Shown here piece after piece: positions 1 through 10,026 of a stretch of 64,000 nt of DNA. Source of the stretch: Brasenia schreberi (lineage: Eukaryota; Streptophyta; Magnoliopsida; Nymphaeales; Cabombaceae); assembly GCA_036023115.1 (NCBI GenBank), contig JAYKKT010000089.1, positions 20,083,001-20,147,000 on the forward strand. Direction: 5' to 3'. Position numbers and translations under genes: made by a program. The notes beneath the pieces were generated by a model that did not search any database, was not told where the DNA came from, and saw only the letters and a list, made by a program, of their open reading frames with translations. Each line of letters begins with the position of its first letter. The stretch's first letter is position 1.

Positions 1-441
1 ATCGACCCAAACACTATTTGGATTGGCCCAAATCCAAACACTATTCATTACATGGATTTGGATCTGGATATATATGGTCCAGATCCAAATCAAAATTTCT
101 TCGGACAGTCCTTCTTGGCTTCTTGAGGCGAACGATCTGTGCGGGCACTGGCTTCATCAGCGCTCCGTCTGGTGCTGGGTTTTCCCCAACTTTGTCGTTC
201 GGACTCCGTTTCGCCGTTCTGGACTCCGTTGAGCTTTTCATCAAATGGGCTCTGCTTTCTTTTGTTTTTTTTATCAGGGAGTGGCTTCTGAAGCTCTGGG
301 CTTGAATCCTCTTCGGGCCTAGGGTCTTCTTTTGCCTTCTGTACCTGTTTTCACATTTCAAAACAGGTCGTCATTTTGGCTCAAACGAGCGTTTTGGTGT
401 TTTGAGAGTTTTTGAAAAATAGAAGATTTGGGGTGTTTACA
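1..441 (-). mobile_element. LTR fragment of element Z (Ty3/gypsy, same LTR type as G)
   Basis: The fragment ends at 441 with GGGGTGTTTACA, the reverse complement of the LTR 5' start found in every element here, so this is the 5' end of a minus-oriented LTR that continues left of the window. It holds the U3 palindrome at 61-85 and a stretch (about 85-210) matching the G LTR at about 36720-36870 in inverse orientation, which places Z and G in one LTR type. To its right A's pol resumes at once. The five bases 442-446 (atcgt) should be one copy of the target-site duplication. Only the fragment is seen, so solo LTR or full element cannot be decided. Confidence 0.85.
61..85. repeat. U3 palindrome, Z copy
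   Basis: GATCTGGA (61-68) and TCCAGATC (78-85) form an 8-bp inverted repeat around a 9-base AT-rich loop. The same palindrome occurs in the U3 of A, C (both LTRs), D, E, G, H, L1 and L2. Confidence 0.8.
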
Positions 442-3283
442 ATCGTGACAATCCCTTTTTAGGGTGGACCAAAAATAACCCCCTCTAAGTATTTTCATTG
501 CCATCATGTTGGCATTAACATGACCTCCACATTCTCCATCATGGAACTCGTGCATCACTATCCTAGCCTCCTCTAGGTCGATACATCTAAGCAGAATGCC
601 GGTAAAACTCTTTTTGTATAAGACCCCACCCAGAATGGTGTATCGGGTCGAAATCTTACGAATGAATGCCTTATCTTTGGGCGTGGCATCCTCGGTGAAT
701 CCCCCATTTTCTAAAAATTGTTTTATGTCATAGAACCAGGGTTTTTTAATAGACTCTGGGTTGTTTTGGCAAATATCCAAGTCGTGTGTGGATGGATGGG
801 GCGCATGCCATATTTCCAAAGATCTGGTCCCTGAAATGGGATCGACCTTCAGGGCTGAACCCAAGGAGGAGAGCGCATCGGCGATGCCATTGTCCTCTCT
901 TCCTACGTGTATGAGCTTACACGACTGGAAGGATTGGACCAATCGAGTGGCCAACTCGTGATATGGAAGTAGTTTCTCATTGCGTACTTGCCAAATTTTT
1001 AAAACCTGGTTTATGACAAGGAGCGAATCTCCAAAGACCTCGATGCATGATGCCCCTAGAGTTTTCGAAATCTTTAAGCCGTGTATGAGTGCTTCATACT
1101 CAGCTACGTTGTTGGAACATTCGAAATCTAAGCGGACTGCTATGGGAATCTCACCCTTTTCAGGGGAGATTAGGATGATCCCGGCACCAGCCCCTCGTTG
1201 GTTTCGTGCCCCGTCGAAGTGCATCTTCCACACTTGGTTTTCGAAAGAATTTGCCAAAATGTGGTTTTGAAAATGGTTTTGCAATATGCCTTCATCAGGC
1301 ATTTCGACAAGAGTGGGATATGCGTCCTCCAAGGGGAAGTCAGCCACGTAATCTGCTAGGGCTTGCCCCTTAACGGAGATCTGGTGATGGTATTTCAGAT
1401 CATACTCCATTAGAAGGAGTTGCCATTTGCCCAATCTACCTGTGAGAATGGGTTTTTCGAACAAGTGCTTGATTGGATCAAGCTTGGACACTATCCAGAT
1501 CTCATGATCTAGGAAGTAGTGTCTGAATTTCTGGCAGGCCCAGACTAGGGCCAAGCACGTCTTCTCCATGGCTTGATAATTTCGTTCATAAGCCAAGAGA
1601 GTTTTCGAAATATAGTAGATGGCATACTCCTTATGGGTGTCATCCTCGTATTGAGCCAACAGGGCTCCTAAAGCGTTTACATACACGGAGATGTATAATA
1701 AAAGCGGTTTTCCTTGTTTTGGAGGATTCAAAACGGGGGGATTAACCAAGTATGCCTTCAGTCTCTTGAAGGACTTTTGGCATTCGTCATCCCATAAGAA
1801 TTTCGTACCCTTCCTCAACAGTTTGTTGAAGGGTTCGCATCTAGTTGCCAGATTCGATATGAATCGGCGCACAGATTGTAATCGACCCTGGAGGCTACGG
1901 ACTTGGGTGAGATTGGAGGGTGGAGCCATGTCTATGATGGCTCGACACTTAGAGGGTCGACTTCTATTCCCCTTTGGCTCACCATAAAGCCTAGAAGCTT
2001 CCCTGATTCTACCCCAAACACACATTTTTGAGGGTTTAGCTTTACTTTGTAAAGCCTAAGCCTTTCGAAAATCTTTTGTAAACATTCGATATGAGTGCAT
2101 CGGGTTTTGGATTTTGCCAAGAGATCATCTACATACACTTCTACAAGCTCGTGAATTTGATCATGGAAGATCGTGTTCATGGCTCGTTGGTATGTTGCGC
2201 CGGCATTTTTCAAACCAAAGGGCATGACTGTATAGCAGTACGTGCCCCATGGGGTTGTGAAGGCGGTCTTACCCTGATCTCGTGGGCTTAGTTTGATTTG
2301 ATTATAGCCTGAATAGCCATCCATGAATGAAAACATTTCATGATTTGCAGTACTATCGACTATCAAATCTATGTTTGGTAAAGGATAATTATCCTTTGGA
2401 GTGGCTTTATTCAGGTTTCTGAAATCGATGCATATTCGAATTTTCCCATTGGTTTTTCGAACCACAACGATATTTGACAACCAATCAGAATACGCAATGG
2501 GTTTTATAAATCCGGCTTTTAGCAGATCTTCTAAACCCTCTTTGACTTGCGTGTGTACATTCGGGTGTATTTTCCTAAGCTTCTGCTTTATTGGTTTTAT
2601 ACCTACATCTAAGGGAAGACGATGCTCGACAATGCTGGGATCTATGCCCGGCATGTCTTCATACGTCCATGCAAACACATCTAAATAGGTTCGTAGAAAT
2701 GCAATGAATGCTAACTTTTCAGTTTCATGCAAGCATGCGCCTATTTTGATGTTTTTGGGATTGGAATCATCCCCTAGGTTCACCTCTATGAAATCTCCTC
2801 CTACTGATTGGAAGGTCTTTCAAAATCGAGAATTCTATGAAATTCTGGGAGCTCAGAAGTGGGATCTTCCTCAAGGGGATCCACTTCTGGGTTTTGATCA
2901 ATCTCGTGGGCTATAGACCCGAGGGAACTTGATGCGTGGTTTTCAAAATAACCTGGTTTTGTACTTGGATTTTCAAGTGACTTCGAAATTCTTGGTCTGG
3001 CTATGCAGACGACACTTCTTTCAAAATCCTTTTCTTTTGCCAAAGGCCTACCAGGAGCAGCTATGTACAAAATCTTTTTGGTATTTTCCAAATTTTCGAT
3101 TTTTTTGGGTTTTTGTAAAACAAGAACTTTGGGAACTATACAAAGCACACTTTTTTCGAGTTTTTGTTTTTCCATTGTTTTTGGTTTTCCTTGTTTTTCG
3201 ATTTTTTTTATTTTAAGTTTTTCAAATGTTTTTTGTATTTTTAGAAAAAGGGATCTTCCGTCATACCTACAAAGGGAAAACAC
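442..3283 (-). pseudogene. Element A pol: RT, RNase H, aRNase H, integrase start
   Basis: Reverse transcriptase, two RNase H domains and the start of integrase of A. Seen: lysine-rich linker (3283-2801), RT with the FMDGYSGYNQ and YVDDLL motifs, the first RNase H with LALVWACQKFRHYF, then the archaeal-type RNase H with FDGARN, AEYEAL, FGDSLL and ADALSS. The frame is broken by 1-bp deletions in G runs near 2811 (C has one more G) and near 1957. It ends inside the integrase zinc finger, after KRDCHD, where LTR Z begins at 441. The linker is in the same frame as gag-protease and separated from it by one TAA (3292-3290). Confidence 0.9.
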
Positions 3284-3289
3284 TACGGG

Positions 3290-6160
3290 TTAGGCTCGGA
3301 ATAGGAGGTCTAAACCATAGGTCTCTTCTAAGACAGGTTCCGGGGCACCCTTGACCCAGGTGGTCACAGGGGGTGGCTCCGGCGGTATTCGGGGAGTATA
3401 GCCGATCCCATATCGGCTTGGGTTGGCCCTAGGAAGGATGGGCTCTAGGAGACCCTGGTTTTGTGCCCCTAGACTCTTGTAGGGCGTGTAGCCCATGTTC
3501 AATAACATGTTCCACGACCTTTTGTTTTTTGAAAAGATGGGATATAGGTCGTGGTCCTGGAACATGCTATCGTCCATATTAGGCTCGTATGGCCTTTTGT
3601 CCAGGGGTTTTGGAAATAGGGAACGTTTGGGTTTTCCTAGGAGGATTAGAGTCGGGAGGGGGCCTGCTTTGGGTGGCCCCTTCACACATACAACCTTCCT
3701 AGGGTTGTTCAACACGAGCCGAGGTGGCTCAACCATAATTTGCCCCAGGTTAGCCTCATGGGCCTGGGAGCTCGATAAACAAGGGGAGTTTATGATCCCC
3801 TGAAGCTGTGGGTGACTCTCACCTAGGATCACTACGACCTGGTCCCTAAAAGGGATCTTGACACACCTGTGGAAGGTGGATGGCACAACGCACAAACTGT
3901 GTATCCAGGGTCTTCCCAGCAACAGGTTATAATGGGGGTGGATGTCCAAGACATGGAACACCCCCGTGTGTTCGATCCCTCCCGTTTCCATTGGGAGTTC
4001 GATGGATCCTAAAGGCCTAAACGCATTCCCATCGTATCCAGTGATAACGATGGGGCTTGGGTTCACTGAAGTCAAGGTGACTCCGATTTTGTACGCCACG
4101 TGAAGTGGAAGGATGTTGAGCCCTCCTCCACCATCGACTAGGCACCTGTCTAGAGAGTGGTTGTTTAGAACCACCTCGATATGCAGGGCCTGGTTATGGG
4201 TTTCGTAGGGTCTATCTACATCATCTTCCGAAAAGGTGATGGGCGATTTTGCTCCTAATAAAGCCACTTGGGCAGACAAGGATTCTGGACTTATGTTCGA
4301 ATCAACCTTGGCCCTTTCTAGAATTTTCTCTAAGACAAGTCTATGCCTAGGCGAGGTTTTGATAAGCTCTAGAATAGACATGTGAATAGGAATCTTTGAA
4401 AGGTGGTTTTCGAAATCATAAGGATTTAGGATGATTTTGTCCTTATCTGCTTTTGGCAGACCACTAGGGATACATGCTTTTGAGGGGCCAGGCACCCTGA
4501 CCACCTTTTGAGCACCTTGAAGGTGCGGGGGTTGGTAGATCCTCCCGGATCTAGTGACTTCCCCCACGACCAGCCTAGGGTTCGCGCTAAACTTGGCTCT
4601 AAGGATGAGCTGAGGAGAACCTTGGATTTTAAAAACTGGCTTTGCCGGGGTTTCCACTTTTGGTGGTCCCCGAATGACGACTTGGGCGGGCCTCTTGTAT
4701 AATACAAGGATGGGCGCACAAGCAGGTCGACCAGGTTCGGGCTTTTGTGCTAGTTCCTTGGAAATGGTGAGGGTACATACCTCCTTTCCTTTCCCACTGC
4801 CACTGGCGTGTTTGGGAAAGGGTTCCTTGAAGATAGCTTGAGGTGGCTCAGGTTCCGCAGTGACCTAGAGCCGGCCTTCCGCTATCAAGTTCTCAATTTT
4901 ATTTAAAAGAGAGAAGCATCGTTTGGTATCATGGCCTTTGAGCCGATGATACTTGCAAAATCGGTTTAAATACCCCCCTTTGGACGTGACTCCTTTGGGG
5001 ATTTCAGGGAGTTCGATCATGCCCTGGGCAAGTAAGAGGTCTAGGACCTCCGACACAGGTTGCCCCAGCAGAGTGTACTCCCGTTTTTCAACCGGTTTTT
5101 GAAAATTACGTTCTCTCTTATTTTCTATTTTTTCAAAATTTTTAGAAGTGCCTGCCATGCCTGGATCCACCCGGACATTGGCGATTTTGTGGGGCTTGGC
5201 CCCTTTGTCCGTCGTGGGCAGCCCATATGCGATGGGCTTTTTCAAACGGGTTTTTGGAACGGCACTTCCTTTCCATAAGTGATCGTATGTCCCTTTTCGC
5301 AAGTTGGTTTCGAAAAGGGAGCTCTTTTTGATCAACTTATGGAAAGTTGAAATCTCATGGAGCGAGAGAAGGGTTTTTAACTCGCTTTTGAAATTATCCA
5401 GGATGAGCATTACTGCGCATCCTTCGGATATGGGCTCTCTCACTTGGCCCAAAAGAGACCTCCATCTTATAATGAAGGCATGCACGTCTTCGTTCATGCC
5501 TTGCTTTGTATCCCTTGGGGTATTCAGGGTTGGCGTGACTTCCACGTTGTGTGCAAATCTTTGCATGAAGCAGTTCGCTAACTCTTCAAAAGTAGCGAAC
5601 TGGCTTAAGTCGTAGGAAGCCAGCCATTTGGCAGCTGTGCCTTTAAGGGATAGAGGGAACCAATACACCCATTTCATCGAGTCCTTTTTCTTCTTGTGGG
5701 CTCGACGTGAGAAAAGCTGCAAGTGAGACCTAGGGTCTCCCATGCCATCATACCGATGGAAGTTCGGTATTTCATCGTCACTGTCTGTTTCGTAATCCAT
5801 AGGAAGGAAATCAGACAGGGCGTAGCTTCTTTTCTCTTTATTCTGCCCTTTCAGCAGCTGCTGTAGGGCTTTACGGTCCTTTTGTGTGAAGGACTCGTGG
5901 TATTGGTTGCCTTCTATTTCGGAGGTCTCTTTTTGCTTGCGAGGTTTTCTAGATTTCTTTTTGGGCCTTTGTTCACCGTTCGATGAACATGAATCGCCTA
6001 CTTCAACCTCTTGGCTGAGAGCATCGATTTTGGCCTCAAACTCCCTTCTCAAGTCCTCGATTTCATCTAGTTTTATTTTGTTTTTGAAAATCCTCCTAGA
6101 GTGAGAACTTGATGGGCATGAGCCTTGGCTTGATACTTCACTTGGATTGGATTTTGACAT
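3290..6160 (-). pseudogene. Element A gag-protease, one nonsense codon
   Basis: Structural Gag and aspartic protease of A. The start is taken at ATG 6160-6158 (MSKSNPSEV), equivalent to the start in C and D; codons further upstream are non-ATG. Order: N-terminal charged segment with a short helical stretch (DLRREFEAKIDAL), retrotransposon gag domain (WVYWFPLSLKGTAAKWLASY), zinc knuckle of the CX2HX4HX4C kind, protease with CLVDGGGGLNILP and LLLGRPWIH, then a G-patch-like segment (LNMGYTPYKSLG). A CAG-to-TAG change at 4867-4865, just after the knuckle, stops the frame; beyond it the same frame is open to 3290. The equivalent codon is CAG in C. Confidence 0.9.
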
Positions 6161-6280
6161 GCTTTTCAAGCTTTTTCAAAATTTCCTAAGTAAAAGCAAA
6201 GAAAACAAGTTAAAATGACACCTTTTCACAAAATTTTCGCAAGATTTCTACAAGTAAACTCGATTTCTGAAAAGGCTCAC

Positions 6281-6298
6281 GTCCCACCGGGCGTGCCA
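6281..6298 (-). other. Primer-binding site of element A
   Basis: On the minus strand this reads TGGCACGCCCGGTGGGAC, five bases inside the LTR end (spacer GAGAT). Starting with TGG fits pairing with a tRNA CCA end. The same sequence sits at the same distance from the LTR in C and D. I do not recognise the primer tRNA. Confidence 0.8.
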
Positions 6299-6402
6299 AT
6301 CTCTGTAGACGCGCGAAAATCCCCGCCTCTTCGTCCCTTCCGGGGGCTTGGAGTGGATCTTCCCGTGCGTCTAAGGCCTAGGTATACAAATAGGGCGTGC
6401 CA

Positions 6403-6422
6403 GCTAGCTTACTTAAGCTAGC
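6403..6422 (-). other. U5 hairpin beside a PBS-like motif, LTR A
   Basis: GCTAGCTTA and TAAGCTAGC form a 9-bp stem with a 2-base loop. Adjacent 6393-6402 reads TGGCACGCCC on the minus strand, the first ten bases of A's own primer-binding site about 105 bp away. The pair recurs in M, C, D, E and H, and in diverged form in L1, L2 and I. Confidence 0.75.
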
Positions 6423-6485
6423 GAAGATATATTTAACACTGACTTCTAAACGTGGCGACTGTGAGCAAGTAAGCTCTTGTCGTCG

Positions 6486-6521
6486 CAGACCTTCTTGCAC
6501 CGATGCGCAAGGGTCAGTCTG
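6486..6521 (-). ncRNA. Conserved two-tier stem-loop in U5, LTR A
   Basis: Outer stem CAGAC (6486-6490) with GTCTG (6517-6521); inner stem CTTGC with GCAAG; fixed 8-base loop. The core CTTCTTG-ACCG-GC-CAAGGGTC recurs in every LTR type in the window, with paired changes in the stems of I, L1 and B. It would be transcribed as part of the LTR leader. It is a proposed cis-acting RNA element, not a known family. Confidence 0.6.
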
Positions 6522-6904
6522 TACGCTTTTGCAAAAATCGAGTTTTGGAGAGAAAGTCCACGAAGCGGTTCGAGGTGTCTATTTCGGGTCTTTAAGACGC
6601 GATTGCATATTTTAGATCACGTGGATTTACACGTGCCTAAGTCTTTTTCTTTTATTCCTTTTCGGGCCACCTAGTTTGTGTGTTATGAACACTCCACTAC
6701 ATGGGCGAATTCGAGCGGGGCTTGCTTTGATGCAATATGCGTCCTACCTCGTGGTATGGCGTAGATGCAATGCAAACTCACGCTACTCCAAAGGGAAAAC
6801 CCGAAATGTAAAGACAATACTGAAGGGAAATAACAGAAGGGAAATAACCGAAGGGAAATAACCGAAGGGAAATATGTATATAGCTTATGTATATGAGCCC
6901 TTAC

Positions 6905-7525
6905 TCGGGTCTTGCAAATAAGAGCGAAGGCTCAATGTGGGTGCGTGCTTGAATTGAAAGACTTACACACACGACATGAAATTAAACCCAAATATAAATT
7001 GCAGTATGGCCTTGACTAAGGTCTTGGGAGTAAGAGCGAAGGCTCAATGTGTGTGAGAGTGCTTGAATTGAAAGACTACCCACACGACATAAATGAAACC
7101 CAAATATAACTGCAATAAGGCCTTTACTAAGATCTTGGGAGTAAGAGCGAAGGCTCAATGTGTGTGAAAGTGCTTGAATTGAAAGACTTACTCACACGAC
7201 ATGAAATGAAACCCAAATAGTATAGGTCGGCCCTTACTTGGGTCTTTCAAATAAGAGCGAAAGCTCAATGTGTGTGAGAGTGCTTGAATTGAAAGACTTA
7301 TTCACACGACATGAAATGAAACCCAAATAGTATAGGTCGGCCCTTACTTGGGTCTTTCAAATAAGAGCGAAAGCTCAATGTGTGTGAGAGTGCTTGAATT
7401 GAAAGACTTACTCACACAACATGAAATGAAACCCAAATAGTATAGGTCGGCCCTTACTTGGGTCTTTCAAATAAGAGCGAAAGCTCAATGTGTGTGAGAG
7501 TGCTTGAATTGAAAGACAACGCACC
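6905..7525 (-). repeat. 110-bp tandem repeat array in LTR A, about 6 units
   Basis: Units of about 110 bp recur, with the AAGAGCGAA motif ending at 7260, 7370 and 7480, period exactly 110 there. Each unit carries GAGC-GAAG-GCTC (or a close variant), a tiny hairpin, followed by a TG-rich run and a TTGAATTGAAAGAC segment. The last units are nearly identical and the first ones more diverged. The array lies downstream of the TATA-like box, so it is transcribed leader. Confidence 0.85.
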
Positions 7526-8464
7526 CAACTTAAACAAAACCCTTAGAAAATGAAAGTATATATGTACACTTATATATTAGGGGCTGATTAGGCCCGTGTG
7601 TGTTCAAAATCGTGCACGACTAAGAGAATGCACGTGTGTGGTTGTGCCAAGCCACGTTATTACAAGCGGGGGGAGACTACGCTCCGTTATTACAACCCCG
7701 TATCAAATTGAATCTCAAGCAAGTGTACGACTAAAGACCGAGTTTAGACACTTACGAGTAGTTGGTCCGTAGAGGTCTTGCTTGAGCATGGACTTGGCCT
7801 TGGGCTGCAAGTGGGAGCTCCGCGAAGGTAGGTGATCAAGGGTGCTGGCCGGCTGCAAGTGGGGCGCGGGATAGACGCCTCGAAGGGGGCCGGTGGCAAG
7901 TAGACGGCGCCTCCAAGTAGGGGGTTTAAAGTGGCTGAATAAGTGGGTTCTTAGGGTCACTAGGGGAGTTGAGAGTTTAGGGAAACTGGACCTAGAAGGT
8001 GAGCTGGTGGGAAGGCCGAGTAGGACACCTAGGGGAAGGCCGAATGGGAGATGATGGCTAGGTAGTGGCCAGCAACTTGGGTTATACTAGGTTCGACTAG
8101 GTTAAAGTGGTGGCGGCAAAGGGGCTGAGATGAAGGTAGGATGGGTGGCTAAGAGTGGAGAGGTGGAAGAGAGGGGCTTTAAGGGAGTTTGGGGTACTTA
8201 CCGAATGGGGAGAGGTGGCGGATGAAGTGGGAAGCAGGCGGGCAGGTGGCTGTTGGCCGGTTCGGTTGGGTGGAGGTGATGGCATCCGGCTGAGGGCTGA
8301 TAGTGGTGGATGGAAGAGGGAAGGTGGCGGAGCAGGTGGCGGTTGGTGGAGCAGAGGGAGCAGGCGGAGAGTGGAGAAGGCGGGCAGTGGAACAGGTGGA
8401 GTCGGCTGGGCTGAGGTGAGGGCTCCCACTTGGAAAACCCGCCCACAAGGAAGGGGGCTTAAAT

Positions 8465-8870
8465 AGGGGATGGGTAGGTCGGTTAGGGCTGGGCTGTGGG
8501 TAGTGGTTAGGTGGTTTAGGTAGGGTGGTATGTAGATAAGGTGGGCTGGAAGGGGTTGGGCCAGATATTTTAAAACTAGGGGTTTGGGTAAATCGTGGGC
8601 TAAGGGTGGTTTAGGGGTTTAGGGCTAGGTTAGGTGGTTGGGTTTTAGGGTGAGGTTTAGTGAGCTAGGTTAGGTGATTAGGCTAGGTTTAGGCTAGGAT
8701 TAGGGAAATTAATCTAGGTTTAGGGAAGGATTAGGGAAGTGGGTTAGGTGATTAGGTTAGGATTAGGACGGGATTAGGGAAGTGGGTTAGGTGATTAGGT
8801 TCAGATTAGGGGTGGATTAGGGGTTTAGGCTAGGTTTAGGCATTTTGGGCTAGGTTTAGGTGAAGGAGCT
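8465..8870 (+). repeat. Degenerate telomere-like G-rich tract in U3 of LTR A
   Basis: Repeated variants of TTAGG, GATTAGG and GGTTTAGG fill this stretch. It is not a perfect TTTAGGG array. The G-rich strand is opposite to A's sense strand. The same tract is in C, D, E and H, and a shorter one in G. Confidence 0.75.
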
Positions 8871-9185
8871 CCCTTAGCATGGCCCATAGACCTTGATCAC
8901 CCCATGTTGGTGCAGCCCTAGGTTAGGTTTTAGCTAATTACAAGCTTAAACCCACTCAATTAGGCTAACCCACATGATTAACCCAAACTTGACACACAAG
9001 TCAAGCTTAATACAACACTCTTGATATTTTTCACCCCACTCTCTCTCATGCCCAATATCCCACGTGAATTTCAAGTGGGCCCCACCTCCATTTATGAGAA
9101 GGTGATGTGGGCCATGGATATGGATATTGGATTGGATCTCTGGATCCAAATCCAAATCCAAGTCCACATATGGGTTTGGATTGGA

Positions 9186-9208
9186 ATCTGGATATATATG
9201 GTCCAGAT
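9186..9208. repeat. U3 palindrome, LTR A
   Basis: ATCTGGA (9186-9192) and TCCAGAT (9202-9208) surround an AT-rich loop. It is flanked by runs of the hexamer ATCCAA/TTGGAT, which also flank the other copies. Confidence 0.75.
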
Positions 9209-9696
9209 CCAATCCAAACGGAACTCTGACTCCTTCGAGCTGGGTTCGAAACGGACGATTCGTGCGGGGCCTGACAGCATCAGTACTCCGTCTGTGTTGG
9301 GTCTTCGCCAACATAGTCGTCCGCCTCCGTTTTTGCCTTCCGGAGATGACTTCAAATGCTATTTTGATAAGAATAGGGTCTTGGACGTTCGAGATCCTGG
9401 GGTGTGAATCAGATACAAGAGTTGTTGCGCCGGGCTCGACAGGTGCTCCGGTTCCGGGCTCTTCTTGGCTCTCCTGGTCCTGTCTTGATCGGGCCAAGCC
9501 ACTTCGGGGTTTCAAAACGTGTTTTAAAAGGGTTTTCAAAAGCCATATTATATGTTTTAGAAAGATAAAGTTTAAAACATATGTACAGGGTTGTTTGGAA
9601 GGCTCCTGGGTTTCCAAACTCAAAATGGCCCTTTGGGGCTGCTTGTATAAAACCAGATAGATTTTGAGAAATTCGTGGGATTTCGGGGTGTTTACA

Positions 9697-9840
9697 ACCC
9701 CGAAAGAGTCAGATTTTAAAAACTTACTTCGCTAGCTTAAGTAAGCTAGCTGGCACGCCCTTGTTATAAAAACGACTTAGACATACGAAAAGGTTCACTT
9801 CAGGCCTAAGAACCCGGAGTGAAGATTTTCCGTGTCTACA
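9697..9840 (+). mobile_element. 3' end of LTR M (plus orientation)
   Basis: This is the last 144 bp of a plus-oriented LTR ending GTGTCTACA at 9840. It carries the conserved hairpin (9731-9750) followed by TGGCACGCCC (9751-9760), as in the other LTRs. No primer-binding site follows, so it is a 3' LTR or a solo LTR. Element A cuts it on the left. The bases after it (9841-9845, gtata) may be its target-site duplication, but the other copy is outside the window. Confidence 0.75.
9731..9750 (+). other. U5 hairpin beside a PBS-like motif, LTR M
   Basis: GCTAGCTTA and TAAGCTAGC form a perfect 9-bp stem, followed directly by TGGCACGCCC, the same arrangement as in D. Confidence 0.75.
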
Positions 9841-10018
9841 GTATACATGACATACATAAAGGATAAATCAAACAAGGGATGTGCAACCAACCATTTCTTT
9901 TTTTTTACTTGTCATTTGTAGCAACAAGCTCAAGAAGGAAGCACAATCCATACAAATACCAAAAATTCCTGCTTCTTGTTGTACCAAGTTTTCCTTTTCA
10001 AGGCACCCTAAGAAAAAC

Positions 10019-10026
10019 TATAAATA
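10019..10026 (+). promoter_or_regulatory. TATA box of LTR B
   Basis: TATAAATA in the context CTATAAATAGGG. The stretch downstream is purine-rich, then CT-rich, as in a plant 5' leader. Orientation agrees with B's coding strand. Confidence 0.6.

Larger units (their letters stand above)
442..9696 (-). mobile_element. Element A, Ty3/gypsy Tat-type LTR retrotransposon, truncated by Z
   Basis: Read on the minus strand: 5' LTR 9696-6304, primer-binding site 6298-6281, gag-protease 6160-3290, then RT, RNase H, archaeal-type RNase H and the start of integrase down to 442, where LTR Z interrupts. The rest of integrase and A's 3' LTR lie left of the window. Layout and sequence match C, D and E, so A belongs to that family. 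A is inserted in LTR M; 9697-9701 (acccc) should be one copy of its duplication. One nonsense codon and two 1-bp deletions break the coding region, so A is not autonomous. Confidence 0.92.
6304..9696 (-). mobile_element. 5' LTR of element A, 3.39 kb
   Basis: Bounded by TGTAGACG at 6304 and GGGGTGTTTACA ending at 9696; on the minus strand the LTR runs TGTAAACACC to GTCTACA. In transcription order it holds the U3 palindrome (9208-9186), a telomere-like tract (about 8870-8465), a TATA-like box (about 8467-8458), a low-complexity Pro/Ser-codon-rich stretch (8450-8100), a GTAAGT splice-donor-like hexamer (7755-7750), a 110-bp tandem repeat array, and the conserved stem-loop module (6521-6403). There is no coding gene inside it. 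Confidence 0.93.

Noticed and set aside
8465..8870. Interstitial telomere
   Set aside because: The repeats are degenerate, recur at the same place in every LTR of the family, and so are part of the LTR.
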